A DNA stretch of 64,000 nucleotides from Apostichopus japonicus (lineage: Eukaryota; Echinodermata; Holothuroidea; Aspidochirotida; Stichopodidae). The notes beneath the pieces were generated by a model, which worked only from the letters and a program-made list of their open reading frames with translations, did not search any database and was not told the DNA's origin. Every line of letters begins with the position of its first letter. The first letter of the stretch is position 1. The translations under genes and the position numbers were made by a program. Of the stretch, positions 63,198-64,000 are shown one piece after another. The stretch is from NCBI RefSeq assembly GCF_037975245.1, contig NC_092582.1:7791001-7855000 (forward strand). The letters are read 5' to 3'.

Positions 63198-63689
63198 ATA
63201 AACAATGCATTCACCTCTCTAGACTAAGTGTACTTAATGGCATGTGGCCTTAGGTTTAATGTATTCTGATGCAAATGTTGGTTAGTATTATGCTATCTCA
63301 ACTAATGATTTACATTGTTAAATCCATTCCAGGGCAAATCTTTAAGGATTTTCTTTGGTGACACTCTGGGATGTACGCTGTAGGAGAGATGTGTAGGTCG
63401 GTGAATAGAACAGCCATATATGTACACTGTAGGAGAGATGTGTAGGTTGGTGAAGAGAATACCAGCTTTTGGTGTTACAGCCATGTATTATTTTCCTCAA
63501 TTTGGGGGTAAGCCCTAATTAAAGTTATAGTGCGATTTGAATTTGTTGAAAACATATCGAGCCATTAGTCACAGTAGACATTGGTTGTTTGAACAGAAGT
63601 TTGCTCGTCTCAGACTACCATAGAAAATTTGCCCTGCATTCAGATGCAGTGATGAGCTCTGTACAGCTGTGCCATACATGTTCTCAATA
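63198..63689. other. Unannotated flank
   Basis: A short direct duplication, GTAGGAGAGATGTGTAGG at about 63380 and 63429. Otherwise nothing recognised. Confidence 0.45.
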
Positions 63690-63703
63690 ATTGTTAATTA
63701 AAA

Positions 63704-63794
63704 TAAAACAAAACTGTTATCCATGTAAGAGCCTGTGTAAGAGAGTGTGTAAAAGCATGGAGCTATAAACAGAAGTAAGTGGGCCTGACATTTT
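63704..63794 (-). mobile_element. Penelope-like repeat fragment, copy D, with 14-bp target-site duplication
   Basis: On the minus strand it reads AAAATGTCAGGCCC, then TTTTACACACTCTCTTAC and a TGTTTTATTTTA-like end, colinear with copies B and C. ATTGTTAATTAAAA flanks it exactly at 63690-63703 and 63795-63808. At about 91 bp this is a short, complete insertion event. Confidence 0.75.
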
Positions 63795-64000
63795 ATTGTT
63801 AATTAAAAACAACTTTTAGGGGTAACTTTAAATTTTAGTTTGGATATATAAATACAATTATGTCTGATGTTGAATGATCAGTGCTAAACTCCAATTACTA
63901 ATGAAGGTTATTACAATAGCAGATAGCGGGTACATGATCATGTATGTTCAATGTGATATTAAAGCTTGGGATTATAATCTCAATTAGCAAGGAATCACAA

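Overview
The window is eukaryotic nuclear DNA, AT-rich and mostly non-coding. Short exons with GT-AG introns, tRNA-derived SINEs, LINE 3' ends, a DIRS-type retrotransposon, a pogo-type transposase relic and Penelope-like repeats with hammerhead-like motifs all point to a metazoan. This mix suggests a marine invertebrate, most likely a deuterostome such as an echinoderm. The species is inference; nothing in the sequence names it.

Region 1-11.1 kb holds the 3' part of a plus-strand gene for a long coiled-coil protein. Seven exons can be joined in frame (1056-1144, 4278-4361, 4951-5091, 5825-6028, 8189-8269, 9555-9933, 10474-10556), giving the last ~350 residues. The protein could not be identified. 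A 51-bp minisatellite of nearly 50 units fills 2.4 kb of intron behind the first of these exons. Its unit is a copy of the exon's 3' end plus its splice donor. Introns carry a SINE (6068-6300) and an inverted-repeat transposon with target-site duplications (6596-7052).

Region 11-17 kb has a 20-bp minisatellite, a 200-bp tandem duplication, a well-formed first coding exon of a second gene (14311-14413, donor phase 1) and two more SINEs. No later exon of that second gene was found, so much of the rest may be one very long intron or intergenic DNA.

Region 17-52 kb is repeat-dominated: a ~183-bp satellite with a 370-bp dimer repeat (25.3-26.8 kb), a ~180-bp GTGGCTATAT-based satellite (27.4-28.6 kb), long (TA)n tracts (32.6 and 34.8 kb), foldback elements (39.2-39.6 kb), LINE 3' ends (40.6 and 43.7 kb), and Penelope-like fragments (41.9 and 51.1 kb).

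Region 52-64 kb has a second copy of the inverted-repeat transposon, a 37-bp minisatellite joined to a pogo-type transposase relic, a 700-bp polypyrimidine tract, an internally deleted DIRS element (60290-~63197) and a fourth Penelope-like fragment with a 14-bp target-site duplication.

The most interesting signal is the Penelope-like family. Two copies keep a hammerhead-ribozyme-like core with almost no stem III, and one copy begins almost exactly at the predicted cleavage site.
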